Source: Doryteuthis pealeii | Lineage: Eukaryota > Mollusca > Cephalopoda > Myopsida > Loliginidae | Assembly (NCBI GenBank): GCA_023376005.1 | Contig: CM042141.1 | Coordinates: forward strand, 94,044,145 to 94,108,144 | Direction of reading: 5' to 3' | DNA length: 64,000 bases | Part shown: piece by piece, positions 23,534-33,850 of the stretch | Position numbering within the stretch: position 1 is the stretch's first letter | Layout: the number at the start of each line of letters is the position of its first letter | Made by a program: the position numbers and the translations under genes | Notes under the pieces: generated by a model | The model's input: only the letters and a program-made list of their open reading frames with translations | Databases searched by the model: none | Told to the model about the DNA's origin: nothing

Positions 23534-24058
23534 TCTTATTATAATGGAGATTGTGTTTTTCTGTCTGTAACCAAAACTATATCACTACTCAAGTCACAAT
23601 TCCCTTAGTTATTTACATCACATTCTCCACGATTTTATCTTTATTTATACCTCAATTATTAATAAAATTGTTTTACATTATTAATATGGTTAACCATATC
23701 AACATACTAATAACATGCAATTGTATTTATATATACAACAAAATAGCGGTTTACAGTGTGAACGGAAAGGCTAATTTGCATATTTATATCACAAATTTGA
23801 TTTTAATAAATATGAGCTTAGTATTATTAATTTCTAATTGTTTGGTTTTATTTTAATGAATAAGAGCAAAAATCTCAGGAATAAATCTTAAAAGAAACCC
23901 ATTAATAACAAGAAATAATTGTAATTTTATTCTTTACTTCCTATTTTAACTAGATAGTTAAATTAAGAAAATTTAGCACTTAAAGACGGGAGTGATGGAA
24001 AAGTAAGTTTCAGTAGTTCTTTATTTCAATTATATCCCCCTCTGTTTCAAATCTTTTT
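23534..24058 (+). mobile_element. Helitron, 3'-truncated
   Basis: It starts TCTTATTATAATGGAGATTG immediately after the foldback module and follows the copies at 13887 and 59811 for about 520 bp. It stops after TCTGTTTCAAATCTTTTTA, short of the hairpin-CTAG end, where unrelated sequence begins. Confidence 0.85.
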
Positions 24059-24204
24059 AAAATAAGGAATCTGGTCTAATCATTGGGCCTTTAGTTAAAT
24101 TGATTTTAATGGCATGTCAACTTGTCTAGGGTTATTTTATGAATCATGTTCATTGTATGTTCATATTTACATTTTTGTGTAGTTGGTTTTTTTTTCTTCA
24201 AGAT

Positions 24205-24430
24205 TTTTAGCTCAGTCAGTAGAACATCCACTTCGTAACCACAAGTTTCTGAGTTTGATACCAGCCCTCGCTCACTCAGCATATGAGTAAAATGGGGAGC
24301 TGACAGTATGTATAGCGCTCCACCTCAGATGCATAAAATACTCTCCTGGTCTAGCACTAGTGAAAAGGGTATAGACTCCCTCGCTGTCTGGCTGATACCA
24401 ACAATAGGTCACTTTGCCAACTTGACTTTA
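24205..24430 (+). repeat. tRNA-derived SINE
   Basis: The head has an A-box TAGCTCAGTCAGTAGA and a B-box GAGTTTGATACCAGCC, with TCG at the anticodon place. The body contains CACCTCAGATGC and TAGACTCCCTCGCTGTCTGG. Arg- and Lys-tRNA-derived SINEs are known from octopus. Other copies are at 25716, 37013, 47611, 48752 and 56745. Confidence 0.85.
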
Positions 24431-24474
24431 CTTATTACCTGTTAAATACAAATAATTTTTAAACAGATCTATTT

Positions 24475-24515
24475 AACTCATAGGTTGGTTGGTTGGTTGG
24501 TTGGTTGTTTTTATT
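24475..24515. repeat. (TTGG)n microsatellite
   Basis: Repeated GGTTGGTT units; another GGTT run at 24718-24745 begins a family A copy. Confidence 0.85.
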
Positions 24516-24714
24516 TCAGAGCATATCAAGCCTTTTTAAGTCATTTAATGCCAAATCATGTCATTTTGATAAACAAAGGACTCAGGCTGCTTACAGTACC
24601 TGCTGTTGCTTAAGAGGTCACCAAATTAAGTAATAGAACAGAGTCATTGTTGCTTAACATTGGTGATTTAGTGGGAACCAATGTTCTCAGCATGATTTGA
24701 TTGTAACACTCCTA

Positions 24715-25200
24715 AATAGGTTGGTTGGTTGGTTGGTTGGTTGGATTTTATAGCATGTCAACCCTTGTTGGGTTATTTTATGCCAAAGACGTTTTGTTTT
24801 ATTCCTTCTTGATGGTATTCAAATTTTTTTTCAAACTCAATTTTTTTCAAACTCAATTTTCTATTCATCCCATAGATGGAACCCTAACAAGTACTACCAT
24901 TCCGGGTCAGAGTGGACTGGAAAGTAATGGCAATGAAGGGGTACTCCACACTCCCCATAGCTCCAGAATTGAAAGTTTACCATTAAATGCAATTTAATCT
25001 CATGACCAGTACAATCATAAATGGGAGTGTAAAGGGTACTACCACACCAGTTGACTTGGGAGTAATTGCAATGAAGGAGTACTCCACTCTCCCCAGATCT
25101 GCAGAACAGGAGCTTCAACATCAGATGCAGTTTAGAGTTACATCCAGGACTTTTACATAGAGGTTTAGATCTTTTCATCTTTTTCATTCCACTGTCAATT
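24715..25200 (+). repeat. family A dispersed repeat
   Basis: It starts GGTTGGTTGG then CATGTCAACCCTTGTTGGGT. It includes two diverged internal segments around GTACTCCAC...CTCC and ends near 25200. It closely matches 57580-58110. Confidence 0.75.
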
Positions 25201-25424
25201 TTCCTGTAAAAAAGAACAAGAAATCAATGATTCTCGATATAGCAAGTATTGATTTGGAATTTGAAGCTTTTGTGGCTAAATTTGACATTATTCCCTTTTT
25301 ACTTATTGTTTAGGGATAATGAAATGTCCAGTGGATATTTTGAAAGGATATCTCAACACTGACACAGGCAGCAAAGGAAAAGATCTTCTTTGTCTCCTCT
25401 CCCTGCAATATACTCACTTCTTTC

Positions 25425-25428
<4 letters not shown>

Positions 25429-25464
<36 letters not shown>
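25429..25464. repeat. (TA)n microsatellite
   Basis: A pure TA run of about 36 bp. Confidence 0.97.
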
Positions 25465-25467
<3 letters not shown>

Positions 25468-25554
25468 GGGGGGATGTCCGGTGGTTATATCTCCCATATT
25501 AAATCTTCTACTTACTTTTTGTAAGGTATGTGTCCAATTATTCTCGTTGCAGCT

Positions 25555-25663
25555 ATAGGTAAATAGTAGAGCAGACCAGGCTCTTTAACCTTGGCTAGGT
25601 AACCAGTCTCGGAGAAGGAAAACTCTGCTTAAGAAATTAACCTTGTGTCACATCCTACTCATT

Positions 25664-25715
<52 letters not shown>
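25555..25715 (+). repeat. SINE 3' module and (TA)n
   Basis: TAAATAGTAGAGCAGACCAG...AAGGAAAACTCTG resembles the complement of 61110-61200. Then comes CTTGTGTCACATCCTACTCA, the tail shared with 33260 and 8095, and then a 46-bp (TA)n. Confidence 0.7.
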
Positions 25716-25717
<2 letters not shown>

Positions 25718-25930
25718 TAAAGTCGTCTGGGTGGCCTAAAGTCAGTATCAGCCAGACAGCAAGGAAGTCTATCCCCGTTTCACTAGCACTAGACCAAGGA
25801 GATTTTGGCATCTGAGGTGGAGCACCACACCTACCATCAGCTCCCTACTTTACCGCATAGATCCCTGTGTTACTCATACACTGAGTTGGTGAAGACCAGT
25901 ATCGAACCAGGAACCTTGTAGTTCCTAGTC
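25716..25930 (-). repeat. tRNA-derived SINE, head truncated
   Basis: The complement of the SINE at 24205. The B-box region GTATCGAACCAGG is present near 25900; the A-box side is replaced by (TA)n. Confidence 0.82.
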
Positions 25931-25939
25931 ATATATATA

Positions 25940-25978
<39 letters not shown>

Positions 25979-26690
25979 ATAACAAATATTACATGAATAT
26001 GGAAGCAGATCCCAAACAGATGAATCATGCAGATTATTGCATGTACGAGGAATGTATAAAAATTGGTAAAAAAATGGTGAGGTCTGACGTGTCTTCTTGG
26101 AATATTCATAGCCCAATGGACTTACATTTGAACGCCGTATTTAGAAACAATTTTTTTCTTCAGTTCAGAGAACAGAGATACAAGGCAAATGTTATTTGCT
26201 CAAAGAACAAAAAATCGAAGAATAAAGAATTCTGAATTCTCACATGACCAATGGAACAATGGATACAAGATTTCTAAAGTCATGTCCATAAATCAAAGAG
26301 GAAATTTTGAATAGTTTGGAGAGCAGAACAATCAACTAGAGAAAGAAAAAAAAAACCTTTGCAGAGGTAAAAATCCAAAGAGGGGAAACTCTCGCTACTA
26401 CTATTTTTAATAGTAGTGTTACCACTAAATTATATACTAAGGTTGGTTGGTGTACTGGAGGTAGTGCAAAGGACATTCTAGGAGTGATGACTGATAGAGT
26501 CAGGTGACAAGAGAGTCGTAGGAATCTCGTGCTGTCAGCCCGACTTGAGGAAGCTGATGATGACATCTATTATTAGTTGAACAACAAAAATAACCTGAAA
26601 TAAATTGTAGTCAAACAACTAAAGAATTAATAATTATTAATCGGAAAGATTTCAAAATGTATACCAATCATTTCTCGAGGTATAAATGGG
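25931..26690. other. no gene recognised
   Basis: (TA)n lies at 25932-25972. A short open frame (25993-26235, 80 codons) has no recognisable motif and ends in a Lys/Asn-rich tail; I do not call it a gene. Confidence 0.5.
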
Positions 26691-26696
26691 GAATCT

Positions 26697-26800
26697 CTTT
26701 GGTGTAGTGGTTAATGTAGTGCAAGTTCAAACTCCCGTCAGTCTATTACATTCACTTTCAGGGTAATACCCTTCGGAAAGGGAACCCTATCAACTGGGGC
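26697..26800 (+). repeat. tRNA-derived SINE (second family)
   Basis: GGTGTAGTGGTTAATG (A-box) and CAAGTTCAAACTCCCG (B-box) are followed by TTACATTCACTTTC and the AATACCCTTCGGAAAGG tail. A minus-strand relative is at 54990-55140. Confidence 0.7.
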
Positions 26801-27300
26801 TTTAGAATACACTTACTGCACCTCTGCAGAGGGGTAAGCCCCCCTCCCCCAATGGGGCCACCTGTTGGCCGTGGGTGGCGACCCGTGATGCTTAAAGACG
26901 GAATCCTAGTGGATGAGCAGTCTATGACATGCAACACTCCACGTAGAACCTTACTTGACAGGCAGTCAGAGAGGCCCCCTCCGATCAATCGGCTGGTCAC
27001 GTCAAGCCCTAGCACCTATATGATTGTCCCAACCCTATTACCCTTATCACAATCCCTAACCCTTTTTATCATATGGGTGCTAGAAGGTGGTGGGTGAGGG
27101 TCTTCATGTCCTGGGAATGATGGTGAGGTTCCAGTTCTGGAGGTCTGGTGAATGCGGAGCACCCCTTCATCACCAATTGCTCGCTGGTCCACTCTGACCC
27201 AGAGTGGTAGTACCTGTTAGGGTCCCGTCTATGAGTTAAATAGTAAAATGTGTTTATAAAAAAACTGAGTATCCATTAAGAATGACTTTATTTCAAAACT
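26800..27300 (-). repeat. family A dispersed repeat, GC-rich copy
   Basis: It contains TAGCACCTATATGATTGTCC, GGGTGCTAGAAGGTGGTGGG and CCACTCTGACCCAGAGTGG. It reads as the complement of parts of 57720-58000 and 7760-8000. The local GC content makes the open frames here look gene-like, but none has a domain. Confidence 0.7.
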
Positions 27301-27339
27301 TTGTCAGCATTAAATGATCCACCAAGGTCGATATGCCGT

Positions 27340-27558
27340 AAAACAAACCAAATGCTTCCTGTAATCCGCCAACACTATACCTGATACCCCCCTCCACACA
27401 CATACACACGCACATGCACACATACATGTATATTATTACTGTACGCTATTCATGTTCCTGACACTAATAAATTATTGTATGTACTAAACATGAGACTTTG
27501 ATGAGTTGTGATGCACGTGAGTATTGTACACAATAAATTTCATTATTTTTTTAAACCT
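27340..27558 (+). mobile_element. LINE 3' end (5'-truncated copy)
   Basis: It matches 31010-31205: ATGCTTCCTGTAATCCGCC, then TTCATGTTCCTGACACTAAT, TTTGATGAGTTG and CACAATAAATTTCATTATT. Only the last few codons and the 3' UTR are present. Confidence 0.85.
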
Positions 27559-27589
27559 AAAAAAACAAAAACAAAAAAAACTTTGGAAA

Positions 27590-27700
27590 GGGATAAACCC
27601 CCAGCTATAGGTTCAAAATAGTACCACGACTGTTCTTCTAGAAGGATGGCTTTGGCATTAAATAACCCACAAAGGTTGATATGACTTTAAAAACCAAGAA
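27590..27700 (-). repeat. family A fragment
   Basis: TTTGGCATTAAATAACCCAC then AAAGGTTGATATGAC is the complement of the family A start. Confidence 0.65.
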
Positions 27701-28195
27701 ATCAAACCAAATTAAGACATCATCACCAGGAAAAAAAAACGAAGAAATTTTTTGGTTTTGTGGTTTTGAAGGCAATCACAATGCAAATGTAAAGAAAAAT
27801 GAGGTAACTATGATGTTGTTTGTTAACCTGTCACTTTATTCTTGATATTTTGATATAAAAATCTCTTTGACAGAAGATTTCTGAAGTTCGCTGCTAGGTT
27901 CTGTCCATTCTGTTGTATTCTTCCTTGAAATTCTCTGCAATGTGTAAGTCTGTGTGTGCGTGTGTTTATATGTGTCTGTCCAACAATGTCTTGGTATCAT
28001 TCCAGGTTTGGCACAGCCTTTTTTCTTCTTCCTTTCCCTTCCCTTTTTTTTTCTTTCTTTCTTTCTCCATCTTTTTTTGATTTGGTAAGTGATTTTGCCA
28101 TTGTCTAGTGAAATTGATATCTGGTGTAATCTTGAAAAATGTATAACATTCTAATAAAAGATGAACTTAATTGCATTTCTTAAGCTTTATTCTAA

Positions 28196-28948
28196 TAAGA
28201 GTTCCTAGAAGACATCACCTGGATCACTGATGGGGGCTCATGGGTAGATGTTGTCTACCTTGACTTTGCTAAGGCCTTCAACTCTGTGCTGCACAAAAGA
28301 CTTTTGGCAAAACTCTCTGCAATGGGGGTGAAGGATGATCTTTTTAACTCTCAACCGGAGAGAGGTAGTTACAGTTCTTGGGCAACACTCCTCACCATAT
28401 GAGATGTCATCTGGGGTACCACAGGGATCTGTTCTTGGCTCCCTTTTGTTTGTTGTGTATATCAATGATATAGATGCTAAATAGATGCTATATAGATGCT
28501 AACATAAGGAATACCATAGTACTGAAGTATGCCGATGACATCAAGTTGTACCTTGAGATAAAAAAAGACAGATCCTGAACGCTGCAGATCTTTATTGCAG
28601 TCAGACCTGGACACAGTGCAACAATGGATCACTGAATGGCAACTGAAGCTGGCTGTGGACAAATGCACCACAATGCATTTTGGGAGGAAAAACCCATCAT
28701 ACATATATTAACTCCACAACACTAATATCAAGGAATCTTCTTGTGAACGTGATCTGGGTATTACTGTCAGTAGTGATTTACATTGGACGAAATACATTGC
28801 TAAAATTGTCAGAAAGGCCGAGGGTGTCCTGGCGTCACTCAGCAAGACCTTTGTCAGCCGCTCACCGGCTATCTATTTAAAGCTGTACAAAGCTATGGTG
28901 TGGCCACACTTGGAATTTGCATCACCAGTCTGGAACCCACTACTTATC
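28196..28948 (+). pseudogene. non-LTR retrotransposon reverse transcriptase, 5' part of a split copy
   Basis: The frame reads VDVVYLDFAKAFNSVLHKR (RT motif with the first catalytic Asp, about 28244). Next is SSGVPQGSVLGSLLFVVYIND (about 28408-28470; split: SSGVPQGSVLG, LLFVVYIND), then KYADDIKLYLE (catalytic YADD, about 28525). A thumb-like segment TEWQLKLAVDKC and ERDLGITVSSDLHW follow. A triple TAGATGCTA slip (28470-28502) and frameshifts break it. The 5' part of the LINE, including any endonuclease, is missing. The frame resumes beyond the Gypsy fragment at about 30530. Confidence 0.88.
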
Positions 28949-30529
28949 TAACGAAATTCACCTCTACCGTAACACGCGAAGATCTTAATAGAAATAAGGT
29001 CGTCGTCCTTTGCTCCCTCGCCACTGTTCTTTTATACTTGGTCCGGCCGAGACATCACAACTCTCGTCTCGCCAGCTACGAGACTTGCCACTATAAATTG
29101 CCGCCTCAAGGACACTCCCGAGTTTTACTGCCATAACTAGTCGGACTCGTCACATGTTTTGTTCTTCCGCCCACACGTGCAACATGCCACCCGCTGTCTC
29201 TTCGATCGACGGACTGTTGTTGGCTCATCACAGGTTCGTGAATTTTGCCCTTCCGTCTCACTACACTCCCCCATGATGTGCAAATCACAGACGTGACAAC
29301 CCGGGGCAGGTCTTTTACGCCTAGTGCTTCTCCGCGGCAGTACTTCTACCTCATCGGATGACTCGGCTGTATCGGTGTCATCTGGTGCATTTACATCAGA
29401 CCCGTAGTTACTTGTCTCCGGGGGATCATCGTGCACATCGCTGACGTTGATCAGCCTCATGCTCCGTGTAGATTCTTTGCCGTCATCCCCTGTGTCTGAC
29501 GAACTAGAGCCCATAACCGGACGCAGATCCTTCACATGGCGCGGCATCCCGTCGACCCACACCGACTGTGCATTGCGTACCTTGGTCACTTTTCCCCGCC
29601 TGCGTACGCTCGTGCATCTTCCGCCTGGTATCTTAATCCACACCTTGTCTCCAACATTAAATCGACTGTGTCGGGGTTGCACAGGTGGGGGTGTGGGATC
29701 TATGCCGCGTATCCGCAAAAAGTGGTTATAAATTGCGTTCGCAGGCCCGGTGTGGCGGGAAACTCCGTCCTTGGGGGTCACGTTATACCAAGACACAGCT
29801 TCGAGGGCTGAGCACTGTTTTCGTGACGCAATGGTCTTTATGCTATGGTGGCTTCGTTCCACTATACCATTCCCAGAGGGCACGTATGCACACCGATAGT
29901 GGACACGGACGCCCCAAAACTGTATGAATTCCTGAAAGCGGTGGCTAGTAAATGCCGTATCGTTATCCGTGAGAAGCTCCAAGGGGGGACCTTGTTCGCG
30001 AAAGACAGCCTCCAATTCGCGAGTGACACTGGTAGAGTCCTGCCGACGTATAGGTCGCCAAATTGCATACCGTGATGGCCCACAGTCAATTAAGGTAAGG
30101 TAATGAATACCATTATAGTGTGTGATATCCATTCCCACTCTTTCCCAATTGTTCGTCACACTCAGATGCCCCTCGTCCCAGCGCACCGGCGGTGGGTCGA
30201 TCGACTGACACGTCTTGCAGTCTTTCACTACCTTTCACACATCCGCCTTGGTGACAGTAGGGTGAGTCTGTCGTGCGAAGTACAGCGTGCGCCTAATGCC
30301 CGGATGACCACTTTGGGCGTGAATGGCAACCAACTGTTCTGAACTCACTGCAACGCCACAGGTTTGGTTCACTGGTTCAACATTCTGTTGTATGCTATGC
30401 AGCCATTTCTGGGGCACTCTCGTTAACTGGTCGGCTTTGTTGGCATCCGATTTAACCAGCGACACATCCACCGTTAAGCTGTATTCTCGCACAAGACTCA
30501 GAAACGTGTCTTACTCAGAATATTAACCC
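28949..30529 (-). mobile_element. Gypsy-type LTR retrotransposon fragment inside a LINE
   Basis: On the minus strand the order is: end of an RNase H region (SDANKADQLTR), zinc-binding and core integrase, a Cys-containing tail, and then a partial 3' LTR (28949-29136) with a TATAAAAGAACAG box. Gag, protease and most of the RT are absent, and no 5' LTR is seen. The LINE RT continues on both sides, so this sits within a LINE copy. It is markedly GC-richer than the window, which suggests a younger insertion. Confidence 0.85.
29137..30492 (-). pseudogene. Gypsy-type integrase, one in-frame stop
   Basis: The frame runs from 30492 to 29137 with a single TGA at 30235-30237, then a 363-codon open stretch. 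The HHCC zinc module reads HAQSGHPGIRRTL followed by CKTCQSIDPPPV. The catalytic triad is intact: GMDITHYNG, LLTDNDTAF and GNGIVERSHHS. A GDKVWIKIPGG motif marks the C-terminal SH3-like region. An unusual tail follows with acidic Ser/Asp stretches and two Cys clusters (CHVCDLHIMGEC, CCTCGRK). It is identified as integrase by motif order; it is cut off at its 5' side and cannot be autonomous. Confidence 0.9.
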
Positions 30530-31215
30530 TGTATAGAGACGTGCAACTAAACGAATACCCTCCATCAGGCATCTACCATACTCTGAACGTTTCGCTGCCC
30601 TGGGAATGGATTCGTTGAAACTTCGGCGTCTGGCAACTGACCTGGTAAACGCTCATAAGGTCATTAATCATCTACTAAAATGTCCAAAATAGTTTATTGT
30701 AAAAAAGAATAAATAAATTTTATTACTGTTCTTTTCATAGAAAAAAGATTGGAGAATTTTCTAAAATAAAGAAAAATATTAATAAAGTAGAACCAGAAAA
30801 TATTGAATCATGTCAAAATAAACAACAGCAACCTTGAGCACCTTTTTGATCTCCATCTTTCTAACACACGTGGGCATGCCTACAAAGTCAGAAAACAGCA
30901 CTGCTCACGTGACTTTCGGAAACACTTGTTCACGCTCAGAATTGCGGAGGCATGGAATAAACTGCCCGCGTCTGTTGTAGGCTGCCAAAGCACTGAATCT
31001 TTCAAAGCCTCCATGCTTCCTGTAGTCCGCCGACACTATACCTGATGCCACTCTCCATATACATATGTACACACACATACATGCATATTACTACTGTAAA
31101 CTGTTCATGTTCCTGACACTAATACATTATTCTGTGTACTTGACATGAGACTTTGATGAGTTGTGGTGCACCTGAGCACTGTACACAATAAATTTCATTA
31201 TTATTATTATTATTT
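30530..31215 (+). pseudogene. LINE reverse transcriptase C-terminus and 3' UTR
   Basis: It continues the RT split at 28948: RRATKRIPSIRHLPYSERF, ALGMDSLKLRRLATD and NAHKVINHL. After an AT-rich insertion of about 120 bp comes the C-terminal segment HLFDLHLSNTRGH...RKHLFTLRIAEAWNKLP, with the stop at about 31045. The 3' UTR ends in AATAAATTTC and an (ATT)n tail (31195-31215), a microsatellite tail like those of CR1/L2/Jockey-group LINEs. The tail matches 27340-27558, so at least two copies of this family are here. Confidence 0.88.
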
Positions 31216-32240
31216 ATAACTTAACCGTAGTCCAGCAAAGGTGAAGATCCTTTAGTGAATTGATCCAGGGGGAGACAACTGTTTCACTTCCACACTACAT
31301 TTGTTAAGGTGATGAGTTGATTAATGCCCTTGTGTGTGAGTGTTTGTGAGTGAGTGTGTTTGTGTGTGAGTGTGCGCGTGCAGAGATGTTAAAGTAGTTT
31401 CCATTTTGTTGATTGAATACATAATTTGAAATATAAAAAAATTAGAAAACTTCAACCGTTACATTTCTTTTGCTCAAAATCAACAAGATCTATCTTTTTA
31501 CTTTAGGTTTTTTCAAATATTTCAAAAAACAGTAAATAAACTATGAATTATTTTGAAAATAAAATTTTAATAAATGGTTATTTTCAAGCTAAACACCACA
31601 GAATTTTCCAGCTTTTTTTTCTTTTAAAGGAATGATCTCTTCAAATTAACAGCAGGAACCAGCTCAGTACTTTCTTTTGATCTGCATTTTTTTGGAAAAT
31701 AAACTTGTTTTTCATTTGAATTCTTAAATAATTTTGTTTAAATATCAAAAGTTTAAAATTTAATGAAGAATGTAGTTTAAAAAAAATTATTTTGACAAGT
31801 TTCAATATTTTCTGGTTCTACTTTATTAATATTTTTCTTTATTTTAGAAAATTTATTTTGACAAGATTCAATATTTTCTGGTTCTACTTTATTAATATTT
31901 AAAATTATATTATATATATGATATATATAATATAATTTTAATTGATATCGCTATTTCTATCTATCTATATATGTGCACCGGTCCAAACAACAGCCTGAAA
32001 AATGTAAATAATAAAAATTATCAAGCCTCATTTAAAATATTCAGAGGAATAATAAATATTTATGTTTAAATGTTAATAAATATTTATGTTTAACAAGCTA
32101 CACCATTGACAATGCATTCCATTTATTGATAAAAATAAATTTATATTTCCCATTTAAATTCGAGGTGACTATTTTTGTTTTTTGGGAGCGTTTGTTGTTC
32201 AACTTGTTCAAATGTTATGTTTTCAGTATCAAATTACTTT
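31216..32240. other. AT-rich DNA with duplicated fragments
   Basis: 31787-31845 and 31848-31900 are tandem near-copies of one segment, and both are inverted relative to 30757-30822 (TTTTCTGGTTCTACTTTATT and complement). A terminal-module piece with ACAACAGCCTGAAAAAT lies at about 31985. No gene is seen. Confidence 0.7.
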
Positions 32241-32254
32241 AGTAATTATTTTTG

Positions 32255-32315
32255 TAACGGTCAAGGGGAAATAACTAAGAATCTTGAGTTATTTCCCCTT
32301 GTTCACAGACGCAAT
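32255..32315. repeat. hairpin with mollusc AAGGGGAAATAACT motif
   Basis: CAAGGGGAAATAACT and its complement AGTTATTTCCCCTTG face each other across about 12 bp. Confidence 0.8.
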
Positions 32316-32580
32316 CACATCTAAGAAATCAAATTATTTTTTTTAACCGTCGATGCTAAGCGTCGCGTCTTAAATAAAGAACGCGGACAGAGGAAGAAAA
32401 ATCTTTGAAGGAAACAACACGGAAAACACGGACAGAGAAAAAATCTTTGAAAAGAAAAGCACGAACCAAAAAAAAAAAAAAGAAAGAAAAAAATCTGGAA
32501 GATACGTCGGCGGTTTAATCATTGGATCGGTCCGATACTTTTTACTGTCACTATCATTTTCTTTTCCCACTGATTTTCCG

Positions 32581-32919
32581 GTGGGTCATCGTAAAAAGCA
32601 AAGCATTCCTTTTTCCTCTCTCCGTGTTCGTGCTTCCTCCACTGGGCAAATTGCCGCAACAAAAATAAATTATTTGTTGACAGGAAAAGAAGCCGATGTA
32701 ACGCAACAGACGGTTTCTCTTGTCGACGACCATCTTACAACACGGATGAATTTATATTTTCGTAATGTGGAGTATGATTCGGCATCTCCAGATACTTTTT
32801 CTCAGATCGTCAAGTTGATGAACAACATCAGAGTGCTACTGACTAAGTCTAACCTCAATGTGTTGAAAACGACCTCAGAATTTGCGACGGTTTGCCTGGT
32901 CGGCGAATTTTTATTTTAA
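32581..32919 (+). other. 112-codon open frame, unrecognised
   Basis: The frame begins MGHRKKQSIPFSSLRVRA and includes VTQQTVSLVDDHLTTRMNL and a Leu-rich IVKLMNNIRVLLTKS segment. It has a more protein-like composition than most frames here, and the sequence around it is less A/T-biased. No domain, signal peptide or clear splice sites could be named. It could be a transposon remnant or a chance frame. Confidence 0.25.
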
Positions 32920-33159
32920 TCATCAGATTATTGTACTGTGATCAACTGCACCTTCACTTTTTATGAATGATAAATGTTTTCGGCTACTTTCACGACGAAA
33001 GGAATAAATCTATTCTCTCTCCAACAATGGGTTAATTGTAAAAAATATCCTAAGTCAAGTTACTGAAACTATAAATGAAAACAAAAAAAAAAAGGCTGTT
33101 TCTTAAAAATATCAAACACGGCGCGTTGACATTATTAAACAAATTAATTGAATGAGATG

Positions 33160-33325
33160 AACGTCCTACTGTGGTGTAATGGTTAGCAAGCTAATCCTGC
33201 AAATCCATTACTACTGAAAAGTGAGTTCGATTCTCGCTGGATGCACCATACTTGTAACTTTGTGTCACATCCTACCCGTGGCAAATGGATTGAATCCAAA
33301 TATCGATTGAATTAGGCCTCGTTTC
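33160..33325 (+). repeat. tRNA-derived SINE (third type)
   Basis: A-box TGGTGTAATGGTTAGCAAGC and B-box GAGTTCGATTCTCGC are well formed, followed by GGATGCACCATACTTG and CTTTGTGTCACATCCTACCC. The acceptor-stem pairing is poor, so it is not called a tRNA gene. A minus-strand copy lies at 45165-45320. Confidence 0.8.
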
Positions 33326-33499
33326 CCGTCTTCATTGCTTATTTCAGGTCGTTTAACTTTTCAGACTCTGACACATTTAGCAACTTTTCAGAATTGTCAG
33401 TCTGAATCATTTATTTGGTTCATAATTTAAAAAAAAAAAAAAAAAAAACAACAGACTAACAGAAAACAAAACAAATAACGGACAATTGCTAAAATCTGA

Positions 33500-33845
33500 A
33501 CGATTTTTATTCAGATGGTAAGATGTATTTTTAATTTCACATTTAATTATTTATCACCAATGTTGTCCTTGCAGTTTTCCCGTTGGGAGTAAATCCGTCT
33601 TCACTCAATCCCAAATTTTGTAAATCCTCATTTTCAACACACGAACGCTTCCCTCAAAACGATATCAGCAATTTGAAAATTGAACATTCACTTAAAGCGT
33701 CAAATGTTTCTATTCCTTTAGTGCAGAAAGAAGGATTTACTTCCGGTTCCGGTGTCTTCGTATTGGTCCTTCACCGGTTCTTGTGGAAATAACATCTTAA
33801 TTCCAAATAGGAAGAAAAATGGTTTCCAATCAGACATTTCATGGA
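33500..33845. repeat. module block 1 of the 33.5-36.8 kb repeats
   Basis: TTATTCAGATGGTAAGA near 33510 and GTCTTCGTATTGGTCCTTCA near 33753 both recur near 36685 and 36797, so this edge module exists in two copies about 3 kb apart. Confidence 0.7.
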
Positions 33846-33850
33846 CATCA

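Noticed and set aside
26800..27300. GC-rich frames suggesting an exon
   Set aside because: The sequence is a dispersed repeat found at 7.7-8.5, 24.7 and 57.6 kb; frames are not kept among copies.
29447..30089. Several plus-strand frames of 76-94 codons
   Set aside because: They are antisense shadows of the minus-strand Gypsy integrase, whose motifs are unambiguous.
33160..33245. Possible tRNA gene with good A and B boxes
   Set aside because: The acceptor stem does not pair, and the downstream tail recurs at 45165 and elsewhere, so it is a SINE.
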